Shown here one piece after another: positions 5,822 through 6,783 of a stretch of 6,783 bases of DNA. The notes below the pieces were generated by a model that saw only the letters and a list, made by a program, of their open reading frames with translations, had not been told where the DNA came from and ran no database searches. The position numbers were made by a program, and so were the translations under genes. Each line of letters begins with the position of its first letter. The stretch's first letter is position 1. The stretch is from a bacterium (GTDB lineage Bacteria; Patescibacteriota; Saccharimonadia; Saccharimonadales; Saccharimonadaceae). Location: NCBI GenBank assembly GCA_029565375.1, contig JAKQOF010000099.1, positions 1 through 6,783 on the forward strand. The letters run 5' to 3'.

Positions 5822-6783
5822 GCAAGCGTGGCATAGTTCTTTACCTACATGTTCACCAACCTGAGCGAGTACGTCAGTACAGCGTGTTTGATACTGCGGT
5901 TAATCATGATTATTTTGTTGATCCTGCATACGACACTGATAGAAACAACGAGCATATCCTACGGAAAGTGGCCGACAAGTCATACCGACCAATGACGGCG
6001 CTCCTTGAAAAGCTACTACATCAGTATCCTGACTTCCGCGTGAGCCTCAGCATTACCGGAACGTTTATCGAGCAAGCACTCAAATGGGCTCCGGATGTTA
6101 TCGAGTCCTTTAAGCGACTAGTTGATACGGGACGAGTTGAAATCGTGGCTGAGACCTACTATCATTCACTAGCCTTCTTTTACAGCCGAGATGAATTTGA
6201 GCGCCAGGTCGAGCTTCATCGAGCGACTATTCGTGCCATCTTTGGTGTTGAAACAAAAGTATTCCGTAACACCGAGCTGTCATACAACGACGAGTTGGGC
6301 AAGTGGGCTGAAGAAGCTGGCTTTAAAGGCATCTTGGCAGAGGGCTGGGATCCAATTTTGCAAGGTCGCAACCCTAACCAGGTATATCGTCCAGCCGGCA
6401 CACAAAATATTTCATTACTACTGAAAAACTACCGTCTTAGTGACGACGTTGCCTTTCGTTTTAGCAACAAAGATTGGAGCCAGTGGCCACTCACTGCCGA
6501 CAGTTACAACGAGTGGACAAATGCTTCAATCTACGACCAGTCAGTTATCAACCTCTTTATGGACTTCGAAACATTTGGTGAGCATCAGTGGGCTGATACA
6601 GGTATCTTTGATTTCTTTGACGCCTTTGTTGGCAAATGGCTAACCAACCCTGATAATACGTTCTACACCGTCTCAGAGGCAATTGACGAGTATCCACCTG
6701 TCGATGAGGTCAGTATGCCCCACACTGTCACCTGGGCTGACAGCGAACGTGATTTGACCGCATGGCTAGGTAACGCGATGCAA
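5818..6783 (+). CDS. GH57 alpha-amylase-like glycoside hydrolase, 3'-truncated
   Basis: A retaining alpha-glucan-acting enzyme; amylase is most likely, with glucanotransferase or branching activity also known in the family. The 322 visible codons run open to the right edge. Conserved regions in order: HVHQP (11-15, region 1), GRVEIVAETYYHS (105-117, region 2), VFRNTELSYND (148-158, region 3, nucleophile Glu153) and FMDFETFGEHQW (247-258, region 4, acid/base Asp249). Both catalytic residues are therefore present. Region 5 and the C-terminal helical part are wholly or partly missing; relatives such as the archaeal GH57 amylases exceed 400 residues. There is no signal peptide, so it acts in the cytosol. 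The start is supported by AGGA (5807-5810) seven bases before the ATG and by HQP near the N-terminus. It overlaps the glycosyltransferase stop as ATGA (5818-5821), implying translational coupling and a shared substrate, probably a stored alpha-glucan. Confidence 0.9.
   Translation, partial: MSKRGIVLYLHVHQPERVRQYSVFDTAVNHDYFVDPAYDTDRNNEHILRKVADKSYRPMTALLEKLLHQYPDFRVSLSITGTFIEQALKWAPDVIESFKRLVDTGRVEIVAETYYHSLAFFYSRDEFERQVELHRATIRAIFGVETKVFRNTELSYNDELGKWAEEAGFKGILAEGWDPILQGRNPNQVYRPAGTQNISLLLKNYRLSDDVAFRFSNKDWSQWPLTADSYNEWTNASIYDQSVINLFMDFETFGEHQWADTGIFDFFDAFVGKWLTNPDNTFYTVSEAIDEYPPVDEVSMPHTVTWADSERDLTAWLGNAMQ

Noticed and set aside
1..6783. Defence system, mobile element, CRISPR array, tRNA or rRNA
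   Set aside because: All long coding frames are metabolic enzymes with intact motifs. No terminal inverted repeats, spaced identical repeats or RNA gene signatures were seen.

Overview
The window is a compact, entirely plus-strand stretch of bacterial central carbon metabolism: two partial genes at the edges, three complete genes between them, and only about 200 intergenic bases. Base composition looks balanced, the standard code with TAA and TGA stops fits every gene, and genes overlap by 1 to 4 bases in two places. The gene set is acetate kinase, phosphoketolase, a type II NADH dehydrogenase-like flavoprotein, and a GT4-type glycogen/starch synthase-like glycosyltransferase coupled to a GH57 amylase. 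From general knowledge this suits a small-genome fermenter such as Candidatus Saccharibacteria (TM7) or a related candidate phyla radiation lineage. That placement is inference: the window has no rRNA or ribosomal protein to test it.

Layout: (1) 3-869, the C-terminal three quarters of acetate kinase (ackA), cut by the left edge. (2) 869-3238, a full-length phosphoketolase (xfp) whose ATG shares one base with the ackA stop. (3) 3239-3283, a short gap with a perfect 13-base palindrome over a possible -10 element and a strong ribosome binding site. (4) 3284-4444, an NDH-2-like NAD(P)H dehydrogenase. (5) 4445-4597, the only real intergenic region, with a good sigma70-type promoter (TTGTAA, 17-base spacer, TATAAT) and a leader of about 89 nt holding a hairpin, a Shine-Dalgarno sequence far from the annotated start, a near-perfect direct repeat and a possible 5-codon ORF. 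(6) 4598-5821, the glycosyltransferase. (7) 5818-6783, a GH57 amylase-like enzyme joined to it by an ATGA overlap and cut by the right edge.

How the genes work together: phosphoketolase cleaves xylulose-5-phosphate and/or fructose-6-phosphate to acetyl-phosphate, and acetate kinase turns this into acetate plus ATP, so the first pair is a self-contained ATP-yielding fermentation branch that needs no phosphotransacetylase. The flavoprotein could reoxidise NADH, passing electrons to a quinone or another acceptor not encoded here. The last pair looks like a cytosolic alpha-glucan storage or turnover module with its own promoter. I found no mobile element, CRISPR array, tRNA or rRNA, and no clearly novel multi-gene system. 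The most unusual material is regulatory: the structured leader before the glycosyltransferase and the palindrome before the dehydrogenase.
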